Part shown: positions 46,360 to 56,903 of the stretch, one piece after another
How positions within the stretch are numbered: position 1 is the first letter of the stretch
Layout of the letters: each line of letters begins with the position of its first letter
Assembly (NCBI GenBank): GCA_018398575.1
Contig: JAGTXZ010000009.1
Coordinates: forward strand, 434,001 to 498,000
DNA: 64,000 nt
Origin: Ampelomyces quisqualis
Taxonomy: Eukaryota; Ascomycota; Dothideomycetes; Pleosporales; Phaeosphaeriaceae
Direction: 5' to 3'
Position numbers and translations under genes: made by a program
The notes under the pieces: model-generated
Databases searched by the model: none
What the model was told of the DNA's origin: nothing
The model's input: the letters and a program-made list of their open reading frames with translations, nothing else

Positions 46360-47065
46360 ATGGCCTCGTCCGAATCCTCGTCGGCCCCGCTCTTCAGCTC
46401 CGAGCTCATCTCCCCCGAAGTCGTCAAGCAATTACCCGAAGGCTACAACTGCCGCCCGATCCAGCGCTCTGACTACCACCACGGCTTTTTAGACGTACTA
46501 CGCGTCTTGACGACTGTCGGCGACGTGACCGAGGCCGTACGTGGCATCTTTTTTCCCTCGGGATTCCCTTCCTCCGTCTTGCATGCACCTCACTTGGCAG
46601 GACTAGCCAAGCTAACCTAGACGCGTGTGTCTACAGCGATGGAACGAGCGCTACGACTGGATGGCCAGGCGCAATGACGAATACTTCCTCCTGTGCATCA
46701 CGGACAGCTCCGACGCCATTGTCGGCACCGGCGCGCTCATCGTCGAGCGCAAGTTTATTCACCAGCTGGGTCTGGTCGGACATATTGAGGATATTGCCGT
46801 CGCCAAGGATCAGCAGGGGAAGAAGTTGGGGCTCAGGATTATTCAGGCGTTGGATTTTGTCGCGGAGAAGGTCGGCTGTTACAAGGTACGTTTTTTTGTT
46901 GCCGAGGGAGTGAGAAGCGGAAAGGACTGGTGGTGTAGGGGGGAGAGATTTGCTAACGAGCCATGGCAGACTATTCTGGATTGCTCCGAGGCGAACGAGG
47001 GGTTCTATGTCAAGTGTGGGTTCAAGAGGGCGGGGCTGGAGATGGCGCATTACTATGGACGATGA
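46360..47065 (+). CDS. GNA1: Glucosamine-6-phosphate N-acetyltransferase (Gna1)
   Basis: Three exons, 46360-46536, 46637-46885 and 46970-47065 (introns 100 and 84 bp, all in phase 0), encode 173 residues; yeast Gna1 is 159. After a short N-terminus come GYNCRPIQRSDYHHGFLDVL and LTTVGDVTEARWNERYDWM, then the GNAT core: IVGTGALIVERKFIHQLGLV, GHIEDIAVAKDQQGKKLG (acetyl-CoA pyrophosphate loop) and a C-terminal NEGFYVKCGFKRAGLEMAHY. This is the enzyme that makes N-acetylglucosamine-6-phosphate from acetyl-CoA and GlcN-6-P, in the cytosolic UDP-GlcNAc pathway that feeds chitin, N-glycans and GPI anchors. The ATG at 46360 (ATCATGGCC context) is preferred over the in-frame upstream position at 46270 by family alignment. 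Confidence 0.95.
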
Positions 47066-47447
47066 GCTGTCTATGGCTCACGACGTACCAGAAATTGCAT
47101 TCGAGGCGTTGCGCAAAGGTACAAGTATAAACTCGTAGAGCATACACATGACGGAATGATCTTGCCAAGACGTATGCACGTCATGCAATCTTGTGATGAG
47201 AATTGGGGAGCAATCATGAGTGAAATGCGAAGCAATCCCATCTCCTGCGCATTTGTTTCTAACATGAATAAATTGTCAGGTGTAGGTTTTGGCTGTTTAG
47301 TCGCGGAGGAAGTATGCTGCGCGCTACTGCAGGTACAGCCGTCGTTTTTCTCGCTTCGTTACGCCCTCACCATCCACAACCCCTAATCACATTCAGACGC
47401 ACAGTCACGAAATACGACTACAACTCTCAGCGCGCGTAACACCGAGG
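47066..47447. other. Promoter region of TRM44
   Basis: Short non-coding spacer between GNA1 and TRM44, both plus strand. Nothing else seen. Confidence 0.5.
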
Positions 47448-49241
47448 ATGTCCAATCAACTTCCCATCCAGAACCAGGAAGATGCAACAACGGAGACTAT
47501 TAAGGAATTCACGACCGACGGGCAGAACACTGGATCTACTTCATCAACAACTCATGACGATAAGTTTTCTCCCTACGACTTGTCAACCGCTCCCAAGCTT
47601 GAATCTGGTCTTCCGCCCGAGATCTGGACCATCGTACAATCCGCGCCTGCACGATTCCCACCCCAATATTTCCTTGATGTTAGTCGCAATCTGCTGGAGA
47701 ATCCCAACTTGACGGCATCGCATCTTGCACGTGCGGAGCTTCCGTACCAAAGCTTCACGGACGCAACTTTCAACCCGAAAGCGGACGCACCAGAAGACTT
47801 AGCCAGTATTGTTAAGCACCTACGGCCCGAGTGTCGACCAAGACTTGTCGAAGGCGGCTTAGACGGCTATGATCTCGAATGGACAGTCGTGCGGAAATTG
47901 ATACCTCGAAACCCAAAGCTCGACGACTCCTTGATGCAGACATGCCATCTCTTCACATCAACGCAAGACATCACAATCACCTCGGCACATGGCAACGTAG
48001 ATATCGTCAAAGCACAACGCTACCTAGTAATCTACATCCCACACGCCTCCACACCAGCCTCCATCCCCTTCTACCACCCCACCGTGCGCTCCCTGGCCAT
48101 CCTCTACACTTTCCTCCCATCCCACTCAATCCCAGGCACCCTCTCCCTCTTCTTCGACCTCTTCCCCACACACCCCCTTGACAACCGGCTTTCGCGCACC
48201 GCGCTTAAACTCGTCGAAATCATCCACAAGCACGCCAAGGGCCGACACGCAGGGTACAAGAAGCGCGTGCACCACGACCAAATCATCCCACAGAAGAGAT
48301 TCCAGGATACATATGCGTACCTCAAGGGCAAGTATGCCAAGAGGTTGATCGAGGCGTGGGTGGAGCAGACGCCGCCGGAGAAACACGTCTTTGAGGATCT
48401 AGGCATTGCAGCATTTCTGATCGAGGTGTGGCGGGACATGTACGCTCCCCAACAAGACGACGACACGACCGACTTTCCCGGCTTCGTAGACATGGGCTGT
48501 GGGAACGGGCTCCTCGTGTATATTCTCAACGCCGAAGGCTGGTCGGGCTGGGGCTTTGACGCGCGCCGCAGGAGAACGTGGAGTACGTTTGATAGCGAGT
48601 ATCAGGATAAGCTCAAGGACATGCTACTCGTTCCACAAATCCTGTCGCCTCCAGTCTCTTCTTCTTCATCTTCATCTTCTTCATCTTCACCAGAGGCCCG
48701 CCAGGATCATTCGTCGCGGATTCATCATGCCCCGCCGTCCCACAACGGCGTCTTTCCAACGCGCTCTTTCATCATTAGCAATCACGCAGACCAACTCACG
48801 CCTTGGACACCCTTGCTCGCCTTTCTGTCTGGTTCGCCCTTCATCGCGATTCCGTGCTGTAGTCATGACTTTGCCGGCACGAGGTTTCGCTCCCCCGTGC
48901 ATACCAAGTACGTCGTCGAGGACCCCAATGCCACGGGGAAAGAGAAGAATAAACAGCCATCGGCGTATGCGGGCTTGTGTAGTTGGGTCAGCCATTTGAC
49001 GGAAACGATGGGTTATGTAGTAGAGAAGGAGCATTTGAGGATTCCGTCGACGAGGAATATTGCCATTATGGGGAGGAGGCGTGTAAGAGAAGATGATGTA
49101 GAGGACGGGCTGGAGGAGAGGTTGCGTGTTGCGAAAGAGGTGGTTGAGAAGGAAATGGGAGGTGCGACTACGGTTGAGCAGGTCAGGTTGATGTGGTTGC
49201 GGAGTGGAGCGGATTTGGTGAAGCCTGGCAAAGGACATTGA
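47448..49241 (+). CDS. TRM44: tRNA (uracil-2'-O)-methyltransferase Trm44
   Basis: Single exon of 597 residues (yeast Trm44 is 567). The N-terminal half precedes the family block KRFQDTYAYLKGKYAKRLIE and ...EQTPPEKHVFEDLGIAAFLI, then the SAM-binding motif FVDMGCGNGLLVYILNAEG and WGFDARRRRTW. The C-terminal part has IISNHADQLTPWTPLLA and SPFIAIPCCSHDFAGTRF, found in Trm44 proteins. The enzyme methylates the 2'-hydroxyl of U44 in certain cytoplasmic tRNAs (Ser in yeast). A Ser run (about residues 402-416), encoded by TCT/TCA codons at 48656-48690, interrupts the catalytic domain and is likely a variable loop. The start is the first ATG of the frame. Confidence 0.93.
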   Translation: MSNQLPIQNQEDATTETIKEFTTDGQNTGSTSSTTHDDKFSPYDLSTAPKLESGLPPEIWTIVQSAPARFPPQYFLDVSRNLLENPNLTASHLARAELPYQSFTDATFNPKADAPEDLASIVKHLRPECRPRLVEGGLDGYDLEWTVVRKLIPRNPKLDDSLMQTCHLFTSTQDITITSAHGNVDIVKAQRYLVIYIPHASTPASIPFYHPTVRSLAILYTFLPSHSIPGTLSLFFDLFPTHPLDNRLSRTALKLVEIIHKHAKGRHAGYKKRVHHDQIIPQKRFQDTYAYLKGKYAKRLIEAWVEQTPPEKHVFEDLGIAAFLIEVWRDMYAPQQDDDTTDFPGFVDMGCGNGLLVYILNAEGWSGWGFDARRRRTWSTFDSEYQDKLKDMLLVPQILSPPVSSSSSSSSSSSPEARQDHSSRIHHAPPSHNGVFPTRSFIISNHADQLTPWTPLLAFLSGSPFIAIPCCSHDFAGTRFRSPVHTKYVVEDPNATGKEKNKQPSAYAGLCSWVSHLTETMGYVVEKEHLRIPSTRNIAIMGRRRVREDDVEDGLEERLRVAKEVVEKEMGGATTVEQVRLMWLRSGADLVKPGKGH

Positions 49242-49503
49242 GTCAAATAAGGCATTATAGCAGGCATAAGAACAAAACCACAGCACAATGTCACGATCAA
49301 GACAGCCACTCAAGTGTACTGGGTATCATTGGAGAACATGACCTGCTCGAGGTGCGAAAGCGCAACCCAGGCGGACAATGGATTCGTAGTCTCATCCTGT
49401 CATTGCGCCGTATGCCACCGTGACCGGAACTTTTTTGTGATGCAGAAAATTTGCCACATGAGGATGAGCTTTGTCCGGTACTCCTTGTGCGAGCACAACC
49501 CGC

Positions 49504-50295
49504 TTAAGAAGCAGGGGCGGCGCCGCGTCCACGACCGAAGCCACCACGGAACTCGGGCTTGAACTCGCCAGGCGCACCGCCCTCGGGCTTCTCGCCCTGG
49601 TCACGTCGTCGGTATTCGCCGCGGTCACCGCCACGTCCGCCGCGACCTCCGCCGCGCCTCTCGCGGTCGTCACCACCACCACCGAGCATACCCCGGGGAG
49701 GAGCAGAGCGCTGCTGCTTGATGTGTGTCTGGGGCACAATCTCGGCGGGGAGGTGGAGCCACTCGCGGAGGTAGTCGAGACCCTCAGGTGTGAGGGTGTA
49801 GTAGTAGTACTGCCATGAGAAGCGAGTCTTGAGGTATCCGCGCGAGGTCAACGACTGGCCTGCTGGCGTGTAAGCAAAGATGGTCTACAATCGCGAAATA
49901 TTGGGGGCTACTGACAAGCCTTGACAACGAAAAGGTTCTTGGTGTCGATGTCTCCGTGCTTGGGGAGGTTGAAGTCCTTCTTTGCGACGAGAACGCCCTC
50001 TGTGGTGACCGTGTGTCAGCCTATCCTTATATGCAGCAAAGCCGCGAGTTTGTACAATTGTGCCATAGCCATGGCTCAGTTGCAGAGTGGAATACTAACC
50101 TCGGAAGAGGTACCTGGAGAGCAGTTGTTAGCGAGGTTCGTATGCCTGGCAGAGTATGGAGGGGTCAAATGAAGCTCAAGCTCAAGGTTGGATATTTCAT
50201 GCGAAAGTCCCCATCTCGATTGCGCCGCAGCGATGACCGGTGTAGAGGCGGACATACTCGTGGATCTTCTTGCGATCGGCCTTGGGGATAAGCAT
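49504..50295 (-). CDS. RPS10: 40S ribosomal protein eS10
   Basis: Four exons on the minus strand: 50295-50258, 50113-50100, 49999-49916 and 49859-49504, giving 163 residues. Exon 2 is only 14 nt (GTACCTCTTCCGAG) and is required to join HE to YLFREGVLVAKKDFN in frame. The product begins MLIPKADRKKIHEYLFREGV, has the plectin/S10 domain (SRGYLKTRFSWQYYYYTLTP, EGLDYLREWLHLPAEIVPQT) and an Arg/Gly-rich tail (GGGRGGRGGDRGEYRRRDQG). eS10 lies on the head of the small subunit near the mRNA entry. Introns are 144, 100 and 56 bp, with donors GTATGT, GTTAGT and GTCAGT. It is divergent from the SDE2 gene across 333 bp. Confidence 0.94.
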
Positions 50296-50628
50296 CTTAA
50301 CGGTGGTGAGAAGTCTCGAGGATGCTGTCGTTAGTTGGTGGTTGGCGATGGGAGGGAAGTGTGCAATCTACGGAGCATTTTGGTGGACAAGTGGGGTGGC
50401 CCGTGCTCGCTGTCGGTTATCGTTAGCGCTGGTCGCTAGCGTTTGGCTTGATCCCGGGCCGGCGAATCCACATCTCGGTTCTCTTGCACCCTCTTCGTCC
50501 GCCACGTTCTTATCCACCACTGTCTCTAAGCAACACACGACACCCACTTGTACGCCGCCATACGAGTGCAAGAACGCGCCAAGTACTGCGCCAAACAAAT
50601 AATCCAGGACAACCGCTGCACCGCAGCC
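50296..50628. promoter_or_regulatory. Shared divergent promoter of eS10 and SDE2 genes
   Basis: 333 bp between start codons of the ribosomal protein gene (minus) and the SDE2 gene (plus); no other gene fits. Shared control is inferred from spacing only. Confidence 0.5.
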
Positions 50629-51447
50629 ATGGATCCCGCCACGCAGTCTCCAATCACAGTCATCGTCAACAGCGTCAAAGGCCATGATATCGCCTTTCCT
50701 GCGCCCAAAGACGCGCCCCTTGCATCTATATACGACACACTCTATCAACGTGCGCCATGGATCCAGAACTCGACTTACATTCTCACCACCAACTCGCGTC
50801 GCGCCGTCCAACATAACCAGTCTCCGGTCTCGTCACTCCTTTCATCGCCATCCGACACATTTCTCTCATTACGCCTGACCGTCCCGCTATGTGGTGGTAA
50901 GGGCGGCTTCGGCTCCATTCTGCGTGCACAGGGTGGGCGCATGTCGTCTCGCAAGAAGCAGGGTGGCGACGCAAACGCCTCCTCAAGAAACTTAGACGGG
51001 CGCCGACTGCGAACGGTCGCCGAAGCCAAGGTACTCGCCGAATATCTCGCCATCAAGCCCGATATGGAGCAACGCGAGAAGGATGAGCGACGCAGACGTT
51101 GGGAGGATATTGTGGAAAGCACAGAACGAAAACAGGAAGAACTCATGAACAGTCGCGGCACAGCTCGCTTGGATGGCAAGTGGGTGGAAGGCAAAGAGGA
51201 AGCAGAAAACAAGACCAGAGAGGCCATCGAGAAGATGTTGGTGGCACAAAGACAAAGCTCGGAGGAAGAAGAAGAGGACTCCAAGGCAGCTGCGTCATCA
51301 TCAAAGCCTGCACAGCAGCAACCGCAGATTTTTGGATGGGATGAGGACGCTGATTTTATTAGCAACAGCGAGGAGGAGGAAGAAGTGTCCGAGGAAGACG
51401 CCAAACAGCCAGAGTTTGTGGGCAAGGGAAAGGCAAAGGCAACTTGA
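50629..51447 (+). CDS. SDE2: Sde2-type splicing/telomere-maintenance factor
   Basis: Single exon of 272 residues. The start is the ATG at 50629; in-frame upstream codons from 50548 are leader. Residues 1-90 look like a ubiquitin fold ending LRLTVPLCGG. The family signature follows: GGKGGFGSILRAQGGRMSSR, KKQGGDANASSRNLDGRRLR. A helical, charged middle and an acidic tail (EEEEEVSEEDAKQPEF) complete it. In fission yeast the Sde2 precursor is cut after the double glycine, here between G90 and K91, by deubiquitinases Ubp5/Ubp15. The mature Lys-starting form joins the spliceosome, promotes removal of selected introns and is a short-lived N-degron protein. All hallmark residues for processing are present. 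Confidence 0.93.
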   Translation: MDPATQSPITVIVNSVKGHDIAFPAPKDAPLASIYDTLYQRAPWIQNSTYILTTNSRRAVQHNQSPVSSLLSSPSDTFLSLRLTVPLCGGKGGFGSILRAQGGRMSSRKKQGGDANASSRNLDGRRLRTVAEAKVLAEYLAIKPDMEQREKDERRRRWEDIVESTERKQEELMNSRGTARLDGKWVEGKEEAENKTREAIEKMLVAQRQSSEEEEEDSKAAASSSKPAQQQPQIFGWDEDADFISNSEEEEEVSEEDAKQPEFVGKGKAKAT

Positions 51448-51856
51448 TTGCCCTGTCGATGGATTTGAATCTGGTGATCCCGCGTATCTGAATCGAGAGC
51501 ATACTGAGGCGTTATGGAAGGCATTGTCAATCGTAGATACCCAATTTGACCTTTATCTTCATTAGTCGATCGAAGGGATGCATAGCTTTTGCGTTCAAAG
51601 CTTGTCCGGGAACCACTCTCGAGCTTCACACAAGCCCACAACAATATTCGATTAATCTCTGTTAGATCTTTATCTCTCTTTGAATCCATCGGGTTTCACC
51701 GACCGGAGGCCCTCCGCGCTAGCACCCTTGCCCGGTTATCAAGCGCTCACTGGACACATGTCATGTCATAACACCATGGTGACTTCTTCAAGCCGAATAC
51801 CCGTCAAACACCGATGCATGGTCCTGCTTCTTCTTTTTTCTCTTCCACAAATTATA
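51448..51856. other. Intergenic, promoter of the M20 amidohydrolase gene
   Basis: In-frame ATGs at 51758, 51776 and 51818 lie in the right part and could extend the next gene; otherwise no gene. Confidence 0.45.
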
Positions 51857-53421
51857 ATGGTCCTTACGAGTAATTTCGCCTCTGCGCTACGCATCGCAGG
51901 GAGACGCTACCCCGCATTGAGAGCTACAGCTCATGTATTTCTATGTACACAAGCTCGCAGTTTTGCGAGCAGCCCAAGATGGCAGATAAGGACGAAAGAG
52001 ATGAATGATGAGCATTTGAAGGATTTGAATGTCAATCAGAGTAGATTGATGGAAGACATTCATCACACGTGCCAATGGGGTACGGGTGAGCGATGGGGAG
52101 AGCATGTAAACACACCCCTCACGTGCTTTATTATGCTAACAATACCAGTGCTTCTACAGAGACTGGGATGTCTCGGTTGGCGCTTTCTGATGCGGACAAG
52201 ACTGCTCGCGACTGGTTTGTGTCCACGACAGAAGCTCTAGGTTGCAAAGTCACTGTAGATGCAATGGGCAATACTTTTGCCGTCCGACCTGGTCTTAGGA
52301 ATGACAAGCCACCAACGTTTGTCGGAAGTCATCTCGACACTCAGCCCACTGGGGGCCGGTACGATGGCATCCTGGGCGTTACGGCTGGTGTAGAGATGTT
52401 GAGAGTGTTGGCCGATAACTGGACCGAGACGGAGTACCCTGTCGGCGTCGTAAACTGGACCAATGAAGAAGGCGCTCGGTTTCCCAAGTCAATGGTGTCG
52501 TCTGGTGTTTGGGCTGGTGACATTGCAGTCGAGCTTGCACACAACCTACGCGAAGTACACCCTGGTACCGCAACCATGGCTGAAGAGCTCAAGCGCATAG
52601 GGTACCTAGGTAAAACGCCAGCCAGTCACAGAGCCATGCCCATGGCTGGACATTTCGAGTTACATATCGAGCAAGGACCGCTGTTGGAGATGTCCAATAA
52701 GAAAATCGGAGTCGTCACAGGTGTCCAGGCGTACAAGTGGTTTACAATCAATGTCAAAGGCCGCGATGCACACACAGGCACAACGGATCTCAAATCCCGT
52801 GCCGATGCCCTCCTCACGGCATCCAAGATGATCCTGCACTCACATCGCCTCGCCACCGCCAACTGCGCACTAGCATCCACGGGCATTCTACACCTCAAGC
52901 CCGGTTCAACAAACACCGTCCCCGGCTCTGTATCATTCAGTCTCGACATCCGCTCTCCCAAAGACGAAACCGTCGCCAAAATGACAGAACTCATAAACCA
53001 CGACTTCCCTAAGATCGCTGCTGGACAAGACGTCCTTGACTCGAACCTAGGCTGCACCCCGGGCCTACCTCTATCCGTCGAGATCGTAGAAGACTTTTCA
53101 TCCCCCGCGACGGATTTCCATCCCGATTGCATCACCTCAGTGCGACAATCTGCACACGGCATTCTCGGCCCAGAGAGTCACAATTTGGTAATGGAAATGA
53201 CGTCTGGTGCTGGCCATGACAGCGTGTATGCGAGTAAGCGATGCCCAACGAGTATGATATTCGTACCGTGTAGAGAGGGCGTTAGTCACAATCCACGAGA
53301 GTTCTGCAAGGAAGAGGATTGCGCGATGGGGGCACAGGTATTGTTGGCGAGTGTAGTTAGATTTGATAGGATGAGGGATGAGAGGAGGGTGAGTTGGAAG
53401 CAGGAGCCATATACACTCTGA
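51857..53421 (+). CDS. M20-family amidohydrolase, beta-ureidopropionase/carbamoylase type
   Basis: Two exons, 51857-52085 and 52160-53421, with a 74-bp GTGAGC...CTACAG intron; 496 residues from the ATG at 51857. This start gives an Arg-rich, acid-poor leader (LRIAGRRYPALRATAHVF, then RSFASS) like a mitochondrial targeting signal. Upstream ATGs at 51758, 51776 and 51818 are possible. Motifs: GSHLDTQPTGGRYDGILGV (metal ligands His134 and Asp145), NEEGARFPKSMV, HFELHIEQGPLLE, RDAHTGTTD and SGAGHDSVYA. These define the hydantoinase/carbamoylase branch that includes yeast Pyd3 beta-alanine synthase, N-carbamoyl amino acid hydrolases and allantoate amidohydrolases. In fungi it probably works in pyrimidine or ureide catabolism; the exact substrate is uncertain. 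It ends 44 bp from the converging next gene. Confidence 0.9.
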
Positions 53422-53465
53422 TTGACACATGAATTATGATATTATTCCAAAGTCCATGTCCATGT

Positions 53466-54395
53466 CTATATCTTTTCTGTCATACATCTCGCGTATGTAG
53501 TGTCTGATATACGCTCGTCCAATTTGACTGTCCACACGCGTCCATCGATAGATGAGGCTCGGAGGCCGTTGGGGAGAATAGGTATGCCGTTAGCTTGCAA
53601 CGTGACGCTGGCTCTGGCGTATGCCTGAGCTTGAGGATGGTTCGATGCCTCGCCCCGCTCTACCTCAGTTCCGCCCACCTTCCACTCTGGAACCATGTTG
53701 CGCAACCATAGCCTCGTGTTTTTGAAGTCGAACGACTGGTTCTCTGGAGTTGATTTTTGCAGCTCGGAAATGTCGCTTTGGAAATACTCATCGTCTCCGT
53801 CTTCTCTCTCGTCCCTGCTTTCATTCCAACCACCATCCCCTTGGCCGTCGCGATTGGGCGCACGTGACTCACGTCTGCTGTCACGACCTTGACTGCCCCC
53901 TGCAGATTGACCTTCTCGATGGCCCTTCACAGTGGAGACATGTCGTTGACCCTGCGCATGCAATGCCACTGTCCTTGTTCCATCATCATTACTATTCCCA
54001 TGTCCCCCATCCTCAGCCCCAGCACGCTTTTCATCTCCTTCACTTCCAGCGTCATCCTTCCGATATCTGCCGTCTTTCTTGCCCCACACATCCGCCCCCA
54101 TAATCTTCAACCTCACTTCCTCCACTACATTCCTTCCCAGCGGTACTCTCGCAATATCAACGCCGTCGATAGTATCGTACCAAAAGCATAAAGAAAAATC
54201 GGCGGTGCCCTTGCGACTTGTTATTTTCTTCTTGTGGTGTTCCAGGACCTCATTAGCCTCTGCATAAGTTTGCGTGATGGCGAGAGGTGCGGAATCGGAT
54301 ATGATGATGGCGTGGGTGTCTCGGGCGCGGGAAGTGCGTTCAATAATACTGTGTAGGACAACGTATTCGTGTCCGAGGATTGGGAAAGGGGACAT
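53466..54395 (-). CDS. Unknown single-exon protein with disordered centre
   Basis: 309 residues from the ATG at 54395. The N-terminal 110 residues look ordered (MSPFPILGHEYVVLHSIIER, FSLCFWYDTIDGVDIARVPL). The centre is very hydrophilic, Gly/Asp/Arg/Ser-rich and likely disordered. The C-terminal 90 residues are ordered again (LWLRNMVPEWKVGG, RVWTVKLDERISDTTYAR). I do not recognise a family. The gene converges on the M20 amidohydrolase with a 44-bp gap, so their 3' UTRs must overlap. Confidence 0.7.
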   Translation of the reverse strand: MSPFPILGHEYVVLHSIIERTSRARDTHAIIISDSAPLAITQTYAEANEVLEHHKKKITSRKGTADFSLCFWYDTIDGVDIARVPLGRNVVEEVRLKIMGADVWGKKDGRYRKDDAGSEGDEKRAGAEDGGHGNSNDDGTRTVALHAQGQRHVSTVKGHREGQSAGGSQGRDSRRESRAPNRDGQGDGGWNESRDEREDGDDEYFQSDISELQKSTPENQSFDFKNTRLWLRNMVPEWKVGGTEVERGEASNHPQAQAYARASVTLQANGIPILPNGLRASSIDGRVWTVKLDERISDTTYARCMTEKI

Positions 54396-56903
54396 TTTGT
54401 GGAAGATGTATGTAGAAAATCACTGACGAGATACGAAAATATGGGATATGCCATGATGTTATACACTATAGTTGTATGTCTTGGAATAAGGTTTGTTGTA
54501 TGCTACAGTGTCTGAGACTTGTTTGTTGCAACATCTTTGTCAGTTTCTTTGGTTGTTTGATCGTGGCGCGTCGCGCAAGCGCAAGACCAGAGACTTTAGA
54601 GATTGTGGCAATTAGGTCTTGCAGTGGGTGCGCTTCTTCAGCGCGGATGACGCTAAACATAAGGGAAGAGTGCTTTGTTGTTAGCAATTCACTCAGAATC
54701 TGCATAGAGTGTGCTACCTGAGTAGTGGTAGTAGCTTGTACGATATGCACAGACGCGATTGACTAGATGTGCGAACAACAACCAGATGCGCGGCTTTCTT
54801 TTCCCATCGGTCTCTTCCGGTGTAGCTCGTCGTCATTCACGTGGCAGCGCCAGTTCAGTGCGATATTAGATGCTTGGCTACAGTGTAGCTTACAGCGCCT
54901 CAAAGTGAACAACAAACACGTTCGTTTAAAAAAGATAGTGTGCTCTGGATAATACATTGACTTGAACATGCACCCAAGGTTCACGTGTAGATGAGTGAAA
55001 ACCTAGAATTTATCGCTTGTTCAACCGTGTTTGAGGATGGCTAACTATGTGTAACACGGCAAAGTGTGCAAGCCGTCAGATTGTGCATGTGTAGTGTGCC
55101 TTCAAAATGTTCGGATGCACTGTCCCCATGTGCACAGGTAACATCTACACCATGGTCTAGCCAACATTATCAAATAAAAACGTCGAATCCCAACTTCGAA
55201 CTGTATGACCAAACTTCTTGGTCAGGCATCACCCTAAGCTCGTAAATCATGATAATCTTGCTTCGATTACCTGCCACGATCTTAGGTGAGACCTCCTGTT
55301 GTCCACTACGTTTACTAGACAAAGCGGCCGATGGTTCACCCAAAATCTCAATATCGTTCACGTTGTTCCTGCCTTCTTGCTGATCGCTCGCCCTACGCAG
55401 TCTCAAAACCACGTCGTAAAATGCTTGCAACATTGACCGCGGTCGCGTTCTCACAACTATACTTGTTTTGGGTATTGTTCCCATAGCTATCTGAGTTTAT
55501 CTCGAGCTGTAGTTGTATGGCTTGCCATACACTCCAATCGGATGGTTGAATACTAGCATCATGCGTTTGATGTCGAGTGCACAGGTTTCAGTATCAAGAT
55601 CCAGACCACTGCTCTGACTTCCTCACACTGGCCTCTTCCAAGTCGCGACCCATCTAGACCAAGGCTTGATCTACACCCAGTGCCTCAACACCAGGAGTCG
55701 TAATTGCCGATTGTGTAGATGCGCCAACATCTAATCACCCACTTTGATGCGTTGGTTGAGGAAAGTACTAAATGAAAAAAGGGCTTGTAGAGGTGAAGCA
55801 GAGTCTCTAGGAAAGCCACCAGTTTGCGCTGTTGGGTTCGAATGCACTTGACTGGCGTTCCGTCATACTTCGTAGAGCGAACGCGCGACGACATATTGCA
55901 TGTAAACGCCGGAACAGATGGGAGCATCTAGTTTGCGGTATTTTACATCCCAGAAATTACGAAACAATAATAGGATCAGGGATGTGGCCATCGACACGCT
56001 CCCGTTAACCTCTACAATTCCTTGTGCGAGTTGCGGGTGCTGTAGTCAATCCTGTCAAATAAGACTTCGACTATGCCTCACGGAATGAGGTCGAAGTCGA
56101 GGTTACGATGACCATCAACGCGGCCTCAATTCACCTGATGACTGAATCGTTGGAGGCATTGGAGTGAGCTCAATTCTCGCGCATGCGGTGGCGCTGCTCA
56201 CAGAATCAGCCCTTCCGGCGTCTGGAGTGTTGGAGGTACACTATGTGGCTTTATAATTGCGCCGAGTTACGATACATATCCTTCCCGTTGTTGAAGATGA
56301 GGAGTTGGGGATACTGGGAACGAACGGGAGAGGCCGTGAGGTTCGCTAGCACGAATCATTGAACGTCACCCGTGGGGCTTTTGCGGGGTACCTAGCGCAA
56401 CTTCTCAACGTTTTCGAGTCAGTGAATCATGCTTTTGGTAAGAGTACGTCAAATGAATGTTCCGTCGCTCATCCGAATTGCTGTAAGCCTGCGAGAGATT
56501 CCTCCTTATCTTGCTTTGGTACATCTGACAGTAATATTCGCGCTGTCCTGTATCAAATTCCGGCCTAGCATCCATTAGCAATTTAGGCAATGATCGTACG
56601 GGCGTAGGCGAGTATTTCAGGCGACAGGGGATTCTCCAATCCTGACCTACAAAGTCATACCTGGATTGTGGGGTCCATGGAGGAAACTAGCTATGCGGAG
56701 AGGGCACAGATGCATTTCCTGGGTTTCAATGTCCATGCAGAGCATAAACCCCTGCTTGATCGGGCATGGTTGGCGGACGGTGACCCTTCTTAAACATATA
56801 TTTTCGCACTTGTTCTTTGGAAGTTCGTAATTTGTATCTTTGATACAGTCTCATCTGACCTTTCTTCCTCCATCATTGAGAGCTTCGATTAGATCTGACG
56901 ATC
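54396..56903. other. Gene-poor region, no gene supported
   Basis: 2.5 kb without a convincing gene. Two minus-strand short frames look somewhat protein-like (54466-54705, 79 residues; 55170-55484, 104 residues from an ATG, ending YSSKLGFDVFI) but show no motif or family, and are not called. Confidence 0.5.

Noticed and set aside
51680..51856. N-terminal extension of the M20 amidohydrolase
   Set aside because: The first codons lack an ATG before 51758, and the ATG at 51857 gives a typical mitochondrial leader; kept only as an alternative.
54466..54750. 94-residue minus-strand ORF
   Set aside because: The first codon is GTG; the ATG version is 79 residues with no motif, and splice-like signals inside it make the frame doubtful.
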